64,000 nt of DNA from an uncultured Aquimarina sp. (GCF_947496855.1 NZ_CANMED010000001.1:930001-994000); one strand, 5' to 3'; positions 17,737-26,751 are shown, numbered from the stretch's first letter. Made by a program: numbers and translations. Notes: generated by a model from the letters alone, not told the origin.

Positions 17737-18588
17737 TTAATCCATAAAGTTTAATCCAAAAACCTTGGCTAATAAAGCCAGTATTATTCCTATTGAAAAA
17801 CTTATTCCTACAAACACAGTTATTAAGATTAATAGAAATTTTATAAATTTCCATAAGGTCCTGCCTAATGTAAGATCACACAATCTTTTATAGGTAAACG
17901 AATAATAAAAAATTGCAACTAAAACACCTGAAGAAAATATGTATGGATGAATCACCAATGCCATTATAAACAAAAAAGTGGTTGCAATCATTGAGACTCC
18001 TTGTATATAAGAATTAACAACTAAGTGTTCTGCGTAGTTATACTTTTTTCTTCCGAAAACTAGAAATGCTATAAAAGTATACATAGGCATTGACAGAAAA
18101 GCGAAGAGGTTAAAATATTTTAGCAACATACCTTGCATCTTTTTATGACTATCTATTTGCTCCTTCATGAAATCTTCAAATGCTTTCTCGTCATTTTCTA
18201 AACTTTTGAGAGAATCATCTTTTTCTTTAGCACTATCGAACTGTAATCGATAAAAATTTTCACCAAACATACCAGAGGAGAACTCAGCATACTTATCTGA
18301 AAAAGAATTAAAAACGAGTGTTGCAATAGTAAGACCGATCAAAAGAAATGTAAATGGAGGCATGAATTTTTTCCGAACCCCACCGATATAATCCTTAACG
18401 ACTTTGTCGGGTGCTACTACCATTGTTCTAAATGTTCTTAGATACGTATTATCCCATCCAAAAACCTTATTAAGAAATTCCAGAAATATCCCCTTTACCG
18501 TAAGTCTTTCTGTAACAATTTTCGCACCACAACCCTGACAGTAATCTGCTTTTTCAATTAAAGTATATTTACAATTTTTACACTCCAT
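17737..18588 (-). CDS. DUF3667 membrane protein with zinc ribbon
   Basis: This 283-residue protein has an N-terminal zinc ribbon (CKNC at residues 3-6, CQGC at 18-21), a short cytosolic segment, and about five membrane helices (near 80-100, 165-180, 195-215, 217-232, 250-275). This is the DUF3667 layout, of unknown function. It lies between hisD (35 bases) and hisC (63 bases) and is probably co-transcribed with the his genes, but no link to histidine synthesis is known. Confidence 0.85.
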   Translation of the reverse strand: MECKNCKYTLIEKADYCQGCGAKIVTERLTVKGIFLEFLNKVFGWDNTYLRTFRTMVVAPDKVVKDYIGGVRKKFMPPFTFLLIGLTIATLVFNSFSDKYAEFSSGMFGENFYRLQFDSAKEKDDSLKSLENDEKAFEDFMKEQIDSHKKMQGMLLKYFNLFAFLSMPMYTFIAFLVFGRKKYNYAEHLVVNSYIQGVSMIATTFLFIMALVIHPYIFSSGVLVAIFYYSFTYKRLCDLTLGRTLWKFIKFLLILITVFVGISFSIGIILALLAKVFGLNFMD

Positions 18589-18623
18589 CTTACTTTTTTA
18601 CTTCTTGTATATAACCTAAGTCT

Positions 18624-19913
18624 TTATTCTTTTGTTAAACTATTCAATCTTAAAGTTACAGCATTCCTATGCGCCTGTAATCCTTCCGCTTCTGCCATAA
18701 TCTCTATAGCATTACCTATATTTTTAATTCCTTGTTTCGTTATTTTCTGAAATGTCATAGACTTCATGAAACTATCCAAATTCACACCACTATATTGTTT
18801 AGCATATCCATTGGTTGGTAAGGTATGATTTGTTCCTGACGCATAGTCTCCAGCACTTTCGGGAGTATAGTTACCTATAAATACAGATCCTGCATTGATA
18901 ATATTATCCACATAAAAATTCTGATCTGCTACACAAACAATAAAATGTTCAGGGCCGTATTCATTTATTAACTCTAATGCTTCTTTATCATTATCAATAT
19001 AAATCAGTTTAGAATTAGAGATAGCCACTTCTGCAATTTCTTTTCTTGGTAAAACCTTGCATTGGTTAGCTACTTCATTTTCTACTTCTGAAATAAGTTT
19101 TTTTGAAGTAGACACTAAAATCACTTGACTATCTTTACCATGTTCCGCCTGACTTAGTAGATCTGAAGCTACAAAAGATGCATTAGCCGTATCATCTGCT
19201 ACTACTAATAATTCACTTGGACCAGCTGGCATATCAATTGCAACTCCGAATTTTGTAGCTAATTGTTTAGCCACAGTAACAAACTGATTTCCTGGACCAA
19301 AAATTTTATATACCTGTGGAATAGTTTCTGTTCCAAATGTCATTCCCGCAATCGCCTGAATTCCGCCTACTTTAAAAATTTTGGTTACACCACAAAGATT
19401 CGCTGTATACAAAATAGCTGGGTTTATTTTTCCTTCTTTATTAGGAGGTGAACATAGCACTATTTCTTTACAACCTGCAATATTAGCTGGAATCGCAAGC
19501 ATTAAAATTGTAGAAAACAAAGGTGCGGTACCTCCAGGAATATACAATCCTACCTTCTTTATAGGTCTCTTTTCTTGCCAACAATTAACTCCGTCCTTAG
19601 TTTCTACGGATACCTTTTCAGTTTTCTGGGCCGCATGAAAAGCCTCTATATTTGATTTGGCAAGTACAATAGCATCTTTGAGTTCTTGACTAACCAATTG
19701 CTTCGCTGTTTCGATTTCTTCTTCAGAAACCAATATTGAATCTAGAGATACATTATCGAATTTCTGAGTATATTTATCAATAGCAACATCTCCATCAGTT
19801 TTTACCTCTTTAAAAACATCTAAAACAATACTTTCAATATCTGCCACGGTTTGGGTTGGTCGTCTTAAAATTTTGTCCCAAGTATTTCTATCTGGATTAT
19901 ATATCTTCTGCAT
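18624..19913 (-). CDS. hisD: Histidinol dehydrogenase
   Basis: This zinc- and NAD-dependent enzyme makes the last two oxidations from histidinol to histidine. Conserved segments include PGGTAPLFSTILMLAIPA, GPGNQFVTVAKQ, DMPAGPSELLV, SQAEHGKDSQ and the catalytic Glu-His in YGPEHF. I start it at the ATG at 19913 (MQKIYNP, 429 residues, the usual length); an upstream ATG at 19955 overlaps hisG. Gap to hisG is then 14 bases. Confidence 0.97.
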   Translation of the reverse strand: MQKIYNPDRNTWDKILRRPTQTVADIESIVLDVFKEVKTDGDVAIDKYTQKFDNVSLDSILVSEEEIETAKQLVSQELKDAIVLAKSNIEAFHAAQKTEKVSVETKDGVNCWQEKRPIKKVGLYIPGGTAPLFSTILMLAIPANIAGCKEIVLCSPPNKEGKINPAILYTANLCGVTKIFKVGGIQAIAGMTFGTETIPQVYKIFGPGNQFVTVAKQLATKFGVAIDMPAGPSELLVVADDTANASFVASDLLSQAEHGKDSQVILVSTSKKLISEVENEVANQCKVLPRKEIAEVAISNSKLIYIDNDKEALELINEYGPEHFIVCVADQNFYVDNIINAGSVFIGNYTPESAGDYASGTNHTLPTNGYAKQYSGVNLDSFMKSMTFQKITKQGIKNIGNAIEIMAEAEGLQAHRNAVTLRLNSLTKE

Positions 19914-19927
19914 TTTCTTAAAATTAA

Positions 19928-20785
19928 CTATAATACCATTTTCTCTATTGGGCATACCAAAATGCCTTCCGCCCCTTCTGCTTTTAATTCATCCAAAATA
20001 TCCCAGAATTTATTCTTTTCTACAACTGTATGAATCGAACTCCATCCTTTTTCTGCAAGCGGTAAAACTGTTGGACTCCTCATTCCTGGTAGGATATTTA
20101 CAATACGATCAATTTTATCGTTGGGAGCATTAAGCAATACATATTTAGAAGCTCTAGCCTTTAACACAGCTTGTATTCTAAATTGTAGTTTTTTCAGAAT
20201 TTCTTTATTCTCATTACTAATATCGGGAGAAACTGCTAATACAGCTTCAGACGTTAGCATAACCTCTACTTCTTTAAGGTTATTTTTAAACAGTGTACTA
20301 CCACTGGACACAATATCACAAATAGCATCAGCCAAACCAATATTTGGAGCAATTTCTACAGATCCAGAAATCTGGTGTAAGTCTGCAGAGATTCCTTTTT
20401 CTTTTAAATATTCCTTTACCGTATTTGGATATGAAGTAGCAATTCTTTTTCCGTCCAAATCTTTGATGGAATTATATTCCACATCTTTCGGAACTGCTAG
20501 AGATACTTTACATTTAGAAAAATTTAATCTTTCGGCTATAGTGATATCCTTACCTTTTTCCACTAAGACATTTTCTCCGATAATAGCTATATCAACTACA
20601 CCATCTCTTAGGTATTGAGGAATATCGCCATTACGAAGGAACATAACCTCCATTGGAAAGTTTCTAGTGGCTGCTTTTAGTTGGTCTTTTCCATTATCAA
20701 TGGAAATCCCACAATCTTTTAAAATCTGAACGGAATCCTGGTTAAGTCTACCGCTCTTTTGGATAGCAATTTTAATTTTTGACAT
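19928..20785 (-). CDS. hisG: ATP phosphoribosyltransferase, long form
   Basis: This is the first enzyme of histidine synthesis, joining ATP and PRPP. At 285 residues it is the long form with a C-terminal ACT-like domain (about 210-285) that normally mediates feedback inhibition by histidine, so no HisZ partner is needed. Conserved segments include AIQKSGRLNQDS and the PRPP-site region DAICDIVSSGSTL. I use the ATG at 20785 (MSKIKIA); nine upstream in-frame codons are unlikely. It is the first structural gene after the leader and terminator. Confidence 0.97.
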   Translation of the reverse strand: MSKIKIAIQKSGRLNQDSVQILKDCGISIDNGKDQLKAATRNFPMEVMFLRNGDIPQYLRDGVVDIAIIGENVLVEKGKDITIAERLNFSKCKVSLAVPKDVEYNSIKDLDGKRIATSYPNTVKEYLKEKGISADLHQISGSVEIAPNIGLADAICDIVSSGSTLFKNNLKEVEVMLTSEAVLAVSPDISNENKEILKKLQFRIQAVLKARASKYVLLNAPNDKIDRIVNILPGMRSPTVLPLAEKGWSSIHTVVEKNKFWDILDELKAEGAEGILVCPIEKMVL

Positions 20786-20837
20786 TATATTTTTGTTGTT
20801 GTGTTTGATCAATTCAAAACAAGCTTTAAAATAAAAA

Positions 20838-20865
20838 AACCCGTTTGAGAATGCTCAAACGGGTT
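20838..20865 (-). terminator. his attenuator terminator
   Basis: There is a perfect 12-bp stem (AACCCGTTTGAG / CTCAAACGGGTT) with a four-base loop, followed on the minus strand by seven T. It lies between the leader peptide gene and hisG rather than after a gene, which is the expected position of an attenuator. The 5' arm can pair instead with the end of the leader peptide coding region (20900-20911). Confidence 0.9.
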
Positions 20866-20897
20866 ATTATATATGATTAACTTATACACATATCAAC

Positions 20898-20954
20898 TTA
20901 CCACGCCTGAGCGGAAATGCAAGAATGATGATGATGTAAAAGAATATTTTTCAT
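20898..20954 (-). CDS. hisL: his operon leader peptide
   Basis: This is an 18-codon frame, ATG at 20954 to TAA at 20898-20900, encoding MKNILLHHHHSCISAQAW. Four consecutive CAT codons (20925-20936) are the hallmark of a histidine-sensing leader peptide. It lies about 110 bases upstream of hisG with an intrinsic terminator between. The bases CTCAGGCG-T-GGT at the end of the frame (20900-20911) can pair with the 5' arm of that terminator (ACCCGTTTGAG, 20854-20864) in 11 base pairs, two of them G-U, with one bulged U. A ribosome stalled at the His codons would leave this antiterminator free to form. Confidence 0.85.
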   Translation of the reverse strand: MKNILLHHHHSCISAQAW

Positions 20955-20972
20955 GTTTTCTGTAATACTCTG

Positions 20973-20980
20973 CGAATGTA
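20973..20980 (-). promoter_or_regulatory. Candidate -7 element of the his operon
   Basis: The minus strand has TACATTCG 18 bases upstream of the leader ATG, one mismatch from TAnnTTTG. The -33 region is poor (TTTC at 18 bases). The position fits a short 5' leader that starts just before the leader peptide. Confidence 0.35.
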
Positions 20981-21118
20981 TAAAAAATATTTTTTTCTGA
21001 AATGTATTTCAGCTTAAATTTTTGCTATTCGTCTTTTTTAAACCATAAATCACTCAATCATAATAAATTAATTAAAACATTTTTATAACTTTAAAAGAAT
21101 AACACTAATCATCAACAT

Positions 21119-22033
21119 ATGAAAAATTTAATTTCCTTCCTTTTTTTTATTCTGTTCGCCTTACTGGGAATGTGGTGGTACTACTCTTGTAATTGGTGTC
21201 TTGGGGATAGAAATAAGGGATCTTCTATTGTAGAAGAACAAATCGATACTGAAACAGAGGCAAAAGCAAAAAAGACCTATGAAGATAGTTTAGCACTAGC
21301 TCATGGCTTTTACGCTAAGAATACCCAAAATACTGATGTTTTTAGATATCCAGAAAATCTTCAGATTAATAACACTGACTTTACAGTAAATATTCCAGAT
21401 GGTATTCGAGGTTTTGAAAATAAGATAGCTGATTATCTTGGAGAAAATCAAGGTCAAGAATTAACCATTTATGGTTATGAAACCCTTGAGGAACAAAAGA
21501 AAGATACATTAACTGGAGTGTCTAGAGCAAATTTCATGAAAGATATTTTGGTTAACGCGGGTATAAATGGGGATCGTATTGTTACTAAAGCGAAATTAAA
21601 CACTTATGATTATAACAATGACGGATATTACAATGGAGGTATTCTTCTGAACTTTGATAAAATTGATGAATCCAGGTTAAAAGAAATCGAAAAAGGTATC
21701 GCAAATAAAACCCTTTATTCTGATTTTGGATCTAAAGATTTTAAACCGGATGCTACATTAACAAATTATGCTTTGGAGCTTAAGGCATATTTAAATAAAT
21801 ATCCTGATAAAAAAGTCTTAATCACAGGTCACACGGATGATGTAGGCACTAATGAAGGTAATCAATATTTTGGATTAGTTAGAGCAAATAACGTGAAAAA
21901 ATATTTAGTTTCTCAAAGTATCCCTATAGAGAAACTTACTACAGAATCTAAAGGAGAATCAAATCCTATCGCTCCAAATGATACTGATATAAACAAAGCA
22001 AAAAACAGAAGAATAGAAATAATTGTAAACTAA
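21119..22033 (+). CDS. OmpA-family protein with tandem OmpA-like domains
   Basis: This 304-residue protein has an N-terminal hydrophobic segment (1-19) and a nearby Cys pair, so it is a signal anchor or an exported protein. The C-terminal half (about 190-304) is a clear OmpA domain with ITGHTDDVGTNEGN and NRRIEI. The first half (about 85-180) repeats the pattern in degenerate form (LTIYGYETLEEQ, SRANFMKDILVNAGI, RIVTKAK), so the protein looks like two fused OmpA-like domains. The gene is divergent from the his leader and is followed after 12 bases by a helix-hairpin-helix gene. Confidence 0.85.
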   Translation: MKNLISFLFFILFALLGMWWYYSCNWCLGDRNKGSSIVEEQIDTETEAKAKKTYEDSLALAHGFYAKNTQNTDVFRYPENLQINNTDFTVNIPDGIRGFENKIADYLGENQGQELTIYGYETLEEQKKDTLTGVSRANFMKDILVNAGINGDRIVTKAKLNTYDYNNDGYYNGGILLNFDKIDESRLKEIEKGIANKTLYSDFGSKDFKPDATLTNYALELKAYLNKYPDKKVLITGHTDDVGTNEGNQYFGLVRANNVKKYLVSQSIPIEKLTTESKGESNPIAPNDTDINKAKNRRIEIIVN

Positions 22034-22045
22034 ATAACTACAAAT

Positions 22046-22564
22046 ATGTTAGATTTTTTAAACGAAGCAAACTGGTGGTGCCTACTACTATTGTTATTAA
22101 TTGCATTCTTATTAGGATGGTTTTTATCAAAATGGGCACTCAAAAATAAATATCAAGAAAAATTAGATCAATGCCTTAGAGAAAAGGAAAAATTAAGAAG
22201 TGGAAATTTTAAAAAGGCAAATACTACATTTTCTGCTCCTATTCCAGTTGAAGCCGATGGTACAGTAACAGCAATAACATCTGGTGAAACGGAAGCAAAA
22301 CTTGAAGATAGTGAAAAACCCACATTGAATTTTGAAAGTTTCGGAAAAGCGAATGAATCAGAAAAAGATGATCTAAAACTAATTAGTGGAGTAGGTCCTT
22401 TTATAGAAAAGAAGTTAAACAGTATAGGAATATACACTTTTGATCAAATAAGCAAGTTTACAAAAGAAGATATAGAAACTGTAACAGATTTGATACAGTT
22501 TTTTCCTGGTCGTATTGAACGTGACAACTGGACCGCTCAGGCTGAAAAATTAAAAAACAAATAA
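22046..22564 (+). CDS. Membrane-anchored helix-hairpin-helix protein
   Basis: This 172-residue protein has one membrane helix (about 12-30) followed by a charged linker and a C-terminal helix-hairpin-helix domain (about 112-170, starting LKLISGVGPFIEKKLNSIGI). Similar domains are found in proteins labelled as flap-endonuclease-like 5' DNA nuclease, but no nuclease active site is visible, so DNA or protein binding is all I would infer. It is 12 bases from the OmpA-like gene and is probably co-expressed. Confidence 0.8.
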   Translation: MLDFLNEANWWCLLLLLLIAFLLGWFLSKWALKNKYQEKLDQCLREKEKLRSGNFKKANTTFSAPIPVEADGTVTAITSGETEAKLEDSEKPTLNFESFGKANESEKDDLKLISGVGPFIEKKLNSIGIYTFDQISKFTKEDIETVTDLIQFFPGRIERDNWTAQAEKLKNK

Positions 22565-22592
22565 TAGCGTATTGATCATAATTAATTTAAAA

Positions 22593-23219
22593 TTATATAT
22601 CAACATAATAAACAGCTTCTAAATACTTTTTGGAAGCTGTTTTTTCATCTTTTTTAGACTTTAATTCCTTTAGAATTCCAGCTACTTTTATCTTTTTTTC
22701 AGGAAGTTTATAAGAACCTTTAGCATGAGCAATAAGAAAATTTTCTGATGACTCTTCCTCTATTATTTCATACACATCATAGGTTTCTATTATAGGAATC
22801 ATAGAAAATGTTGTTACTTTTCCCGCAACAATAGGCACCATAATAAACCCATTGAAATCTGATTGTGATATTACTTTTTTAGGAATACCTGTAATGATTG
22901 TATTAGAAGATAACTCTCCTTTATGATCAACTTCTGATGGCAATAATTCCATAGGATTATATTTACTATATATAGATTGTAAATCCTTTGATAGTGAAGG
23001 AACTATTCGGTTTCTTTCAATAATATCTAATTTGGAGATTGATAAGTTCAAAAAAAGAATCATTGTTTGCTTATCATTAAAAACACCCGCTACTTTTCCT
23101 AGCTCTGCTGGCGAAATTACACCATCATCTGCTTTGGTAAGTATATTATAAAATCTACCTCCGTTATCTAATGTTCCTATGGCTTCATCAATATTTTTAA
23201 AAGGTTCTATCCTTTTCAT
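22593..23219 (-). CDS. Uncharacterised protein, 208 residues
   Basis: I do not recognise this soluble protein. It has no signal peptide or membrane helix. The N-terminus looks helical (FKNIDEAIGTLDNGGRFYNILTKADDG) and may contain an EF-hand-like or tellurite-resistance-like helical part; the C-terminal half is richer in beta strands. It converges with the helix-hairpin-helix gene. A hairpin at its 3' end (about 22610-22641, AACAGCTTC/GAAGCTGTT then T run on the plus strand) may terminate that opposite gene. Confidence 0.6.
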   Translation of the reverse strand: MKRIEPFKNIDEAIGTLDNGGRFYNILTKADDGVISPAELGKVAGVFNDKQTMILFLNLSISKLDIIERNRIVPSLSKDLQSIYSKYNPMELLPSEVDHKGELSSNTIITGIPKKVISQSDFNGFIMVPIVAGKVTTFSMIPIIETYDVYEIIEEESSENFLIAHAKGSYKLPEKKIKVAGILKELKSKKDEKTASKKYLEAVYYVDI

Positions 23220-23480
23220 ATTCTATAAATTTTTAATCTTAATAGAGCATATAAACTATAAATTCTCCAAAAGCACACCTAAAACAATTTCTATCAAAAA
23301 AGTGTACAATAATAAAAATATTTCTTCTTCTGTATCTTTCTTTTTTTTAACCGAAATGATGCTAGTGAAACCCAGCAATGAAAAAAAACAATTCATATTT
23401 TAATCTAACTATTAGTAGAGTTATTAGATAGATTGTTACATAATAAGAAAAGTTTATTTAGAGAAACAGGCGAATAGGGA
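23220..23480. other. Intergenic region without a recognisable gene
   Basis: This AT-rich spacer of 261 bases lies between the hybrid kinase stop and the start of the uncharacterised 208-residue gene. I see no repeat, RNA gene or good promoter match. It should contain the promoter of the 22593-23219 gene. Confidence 0.4.
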
Positions 23481-25685
23481 TTATTTCTTTTTTTGATTTA
23501 CCAATGTATCAAAGAGCCTATCTATTTGCAATGGTTTCCATAAAAAACCATCAAAATAAGCTAAATAATCTTTGTTATTGACAGCCGTTACATCAGCAGT
23601 AAGAGCATAAATGGGTGTATTTCTATTTTCGTTTACAGAATCCCTAATACGTTTAGCTGCATCAAAACCATTCATCTCTGGCATATGAATATCCATTAAA
23701 ATAAAATCAACTTTTACTTCTTTAGCTATCTCGACAGCATCAAATCCATTTTTTACTCGCTCTATTTTTACTCCCCATTTTTTAAGTAACTGACCCATAA
23801 CTAGCGCATTTACTTCATTATCTTCCGCAAGAATTGCTGTTTTATCCTTTAACTGATTTGTTTGCTTCTGATCAATATGAACAATTGCTTTAGCTCGTTG
23901 TAATACTAACTCAAACTGAAAGATGGAGCCCTTACCTTTCTCGCTCGTTAACAATACATTACCGCCATACAGCTCCACTATTTTTTTAACAATAGCAAGA
24001 CCTAATCCGGTACCGCCATTATTTCTTGTGGTTATTGTTGTAGGTATATAAAAACTATCAAAGAGCTTCGTTTGCTCTTTCTTAGCTATTCCAACTCCTG
24101 TGTCCTTTATGCTAAATGATATGGTATCTTTATTATCTTTTACAGATATCAGTTCGATATCTATACTTACGAATCCTTTATTGGTATATTTTATGGCATT
24201 ACTGACCAGGTTTCCTAAAATTTGAAACAATTTTGTTTCGTCTAGTATATAAAATTTACTTAATGCTACATCGATTTGAACATTCAACTCGATCCCTTTT
24301 TCTAGAGCCATACCTAAATAGGTTTCTCTAATATTATTGATAAGCTCTTCGAAATTAATAGCATGCATTTCTAATTCCATCTTATCAGAGTCTAACTTAG
24401 AAAAATCCAAAATATCATTAATAATGCGCATTAAATTCTTCGCCGAAAACTGTAACGAAGTCAATAACTTTTGATCATCTACATCAGCTCTTTCTTTTAG
24501 CAAAGAGATAATACTTGTTACAGCATTCAATGGAGTTCTGATTTCATGACTCATTGCTGATAAAAATGATTGCCTCATTGTAGCCGTTTCTTCGGCTTGT
24601 TTTTTCTTCAGAATGATTGCTTCTTTTTCTCTTTTTAAGTTTTCTTCTTGTTGCTCATATTTCATATTTGAAATACGTTCATAGTTTTCGATAACCTTTA
24701 CAGTCTGAGAATTAACCGATGCATCTTTTTCTACCAAATAACTTTCGAGGTATTGTAAAGCTTTTTTATATTCATTTTCACCCCTATATATTTCATAAAG
24801 AAGATGACTCGCTTTAAATTTAGTTCTAGAGAGATTATATTCTTCACCAAATACAACAACTTCCTTTAATAAGGTTTTTGCTATTTCCTTTTCTCCTATT
24901 TCCAAATGTAATTGAGCTAATTTATGCTTCGTCATTCCTATACCGAAAACATCATTATATTTTTCATGTATGTTTAAAGCCTTTTTATAATCATCACTAG
25001 CATTTTCGTATTTTCCATTATAAGCATAAACCTTACCACGACCATAAATAGCAAAAGCAAGACCACGATCATCTCCTGTTTCTAATTTTAGTGCTATAGA
25101 TCTATTAATTATTTTTAATGCTTCTTTTGGATTATGTTTTTTAAGTAAAATGCCAGACATAGGATTATACACATTGGATTCAAGGTTTTTATTCTTGCAT
25201 TTTTTTGCTGTTTCAATTGCTATTTTATACGCCTCTGAAGCATTATTTTCATCACCTAGAATTTCATAAATAGTACCTAGTGATTTTTGAGTTCTAGATT
25301 GATTATGCCAATCATTATATTTTTGATAAACAACTAAAGCATCTATCAGATAAATCATCCCAAGATGATAATTGTTTGTTTTATAATATATCCCTGCTAT
25401 ACTATATTTAGCATCGGCTACACCTCTTTCATCTCCTAATACTTCAAAACAAGTAATGGCCCTTTCTGCAAAGGAAAGTGCATCACTACCTTTTCCGCAA
25501 ATCATATTGAACAATGAAAGCATATTTAGACTTTTCCCAATACATGCCTTATCATTTATTTTTTCACTTAACAATAATGCATCATTAGCTAGTTTAACGC
25601 TTTCTTTTAAATTATTAACCCTTAATTTATAGGATTCATCAAGCAAGTGAGTGATTTTAGATATAGAAATATCCTGTTCGTTCAT
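23481..25685 (-). CDS. Soluble TPR-containing hybrid histidine kinase
   Basis: This 734-residue protein has TPR repeats (about 10-320), a coiled coil (about 340-370), a HisKA domain with phosphoacceptor H380 (AMSHEIRTPLNAV), a HATPase domain (about 485-600; NAIKYT, DTGVGI, GGTGLGLAI), and a C-terminal receiver with D665 (LMDIHMPEMNGFDA). Unlike most TPR kinases of this phylum it has no signal peptide and no membrane helix, so the TPR part should sense a cytosolic partner. No cognate regulator or Hpt protein is adjacent. Confidence 0.92.
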   Translation of the reverse strand: MNEQDISISKITHLLDESYKLRVNNLKESVKLANDALLLSEKINDKACIGKSLNMLSLFNMICGKGSDALSFAERAITCFEVLGDERGVADAKYSIAGIYYKTNNYHLGMIYLIDALVVYQKYNDWHNQSRTQKSLGTIYEILGDENNASEAYKIAIETAKKCKNKNLESNVYNPMSGILLKKHNPKEALKIINRSIALKLETGDDRGLAFAIYGRGKVYAYNGKYENASDDYKKALNIHEKYNDVFGIGMTKHKLAQLHLEIGEKEIAKTLLKEVVVFGEEYNLSRTKFKASHLLYEIYRGENEYKKALQYLESYLVEKDASVNSQTVKVIENYERISNMKYEQQEENLKREKEAIILKKKQAEETATMRQSFLSAMSHEIRTPLNAVTSIISLLKERADVDDQKLLTSLQFSAKNLMRIINDILDFSKLDSDKMELEMHAINFEELINNIRETYLGMALEKGIELNVQIDVALSKFYILDETKLFQILGNLVSNAIKYTNKGFVSIDIELISVKDNKDTISFSIKDTGVGIAKKEQTKLFDSFYIPTTITTRNNGGTGLGLAIVKKIVELYGGNVLLTSEKGKGSIFQFELVLQRAKAIVHIDQKQTNQLKDKTAILAEDNEVNALVMGQLLKKWGVKIERVKNGFDAVEIAKEVKVDFILMDIHMPEMNGFDAAKRIRDSVNENRNTPIYALTADVTAVNNKDYLAYFDGFLWKPLQIDRLFDTLVNQKKK

Positions 25686-25854
25686 ACGGATAATGATATC
25701 GTGAGACTTTTATTAAAAAATAAGCTACTATTAACAGGACGAAAATACATCTTTTTTAAAACTAAGTACTATATACCCGTATATTTTTGACGCATAAACA
25801 ATACATAACAAGATAGTTAACTAACTTTCTCAGATTAATTAATGAACACAAAAA

Positions 25855-25882
25855 AACCATCATATAAAATTATATGATGGTT
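25855..25882 (-). terminator. Terminator after the prohibitin gene
   Basis: There is a 13-bp stem (AACCATCATATAA / TTATATGATGGTT) with a two-base loop, followed on the minus strand by seven T. It lies 30 bases beyond the stop of the prohibitin-family gene. Confidence 0.8.
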
Positions 25883-25912
25883 ACACACACTTAAGTATAT
25901 ATCTTCTATCCT

Positions 25913-26728
25913 CTACTGATTCCCGAGAATTATAGGCATTCCACTTTCTCCAGAACCTATTACAATTACTTTTGCATTAGGAGATTTAGCCAACATTAAA
26001 GTAGCTTCAATTCCCTTTTCTGTAAGAATTTTATCTGTTAACGAAGCACTTAAAATCTGGTTGGCGATAGCTTTACCTTCCGCATCAATTTTCTGTCTTT
26101 CTGCCTCTTTTTGAGCTTTTGTCAATTTAAATTCATACTCTAATGATTCTTGCTCTTGCCTTAACTTACGCTCAATTGCTTCTTTGATTGTTGGAGGTAA
26201 CGTTACATCACGAACTAATACTTCATTAAGTTGTACATACTGATCTCCAACAATTTTTTTAGTTTCTTCATAAATCTCTTTCTGAATAACATCTCTTTTA
26301 CTAGAATACAATTGCTCTGGAGTATATCTACCTACAACACTACGCGCCGCAGATCTTATTGTTGGTAATAATATTCTTTGCACATAATTTTCTCCTTTTT
26401 CCTGATGTAATAGCCCTAATTTTTCATATTGAGGTTGAAACCAAGCCGATGCATCTAATTTTATCTCAAGACCATTAGAAGAAAGCACTTGCATTTTCTC
26501 AAAAACTTCTTGTTGCCTAACTTCATATACAATTACTTTGTTCCAAGGAGCTACTAAATGAAATCCTTCTCCTAGTGGTGGCTCATCAGTTACAACTCCG
26601 CCTCCAAACGTTTTATAAAGCACTCCGGCTTCTCCAGAGCCAATAGTAACCGTAGATTTTGAAATAAAGACAATTAAAAGTACTACAGCAATAAGAATAG
26701 GTAATCCTATTTTAGGTAATTTTTCCAT
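25913..26728 (-). CDS. Prohibitin / SPFH-domain membrane protein
   Basis: This 271-residue protein has one N-terminal membrane helix (about 7-24), an SPFH/Band 7 domain (about 28-190) and a long charged helix (about 185-230, LRQEQESLEYEFKLTKAQKEAERQKIDAE). This is the prohibitin architecture, a scaffold that forms rings on membranes and often regulates the FtsH protease. It follows the VWA-domain gene by 23 bases, so the two are probably co-transcribed. Confidence 0.92.
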   Translation of the reverse strand: MEKLPKIGLPILIAVVLLIVFISKSTVTIGSGEAGVLYKTFGGGVVTDEPPLGEGFHLVAPWNKVIVYEVRQQEVFEKMQVLSSNGLEIKLDASAWFQPQYEKLGLLHQEKGENYVQRILLPTIRSAARSVVGRYTPEQLYSSKRDVIQKEIYEETKKIVGDQYVQLNEVLVRDVTLPPTIKEAIERKLRQEQESLEYEFKLTKAQKEAERQKIDAEGKAIANQILSASLTDKILTEKGIEATLMLAKSPNAKVIVIGSGESGMPIILGNQ

Positions 26729-26751
26729 GATAAATTTTTAGTTTTTAAATT

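Noticed and set aside
20121-20618. A 165-codon open frame on the plus strand
   Set aside because: It lies entirely within hisG on the opposite strand, and the hisG frame is unambiguous.
25771-25784. Short palindrome ATATACCCGTATAT upstream of the hybrid kinase
   Set aside because: It is short, AT-rich and of a kind expected by chance; there is no supporting promoter element.
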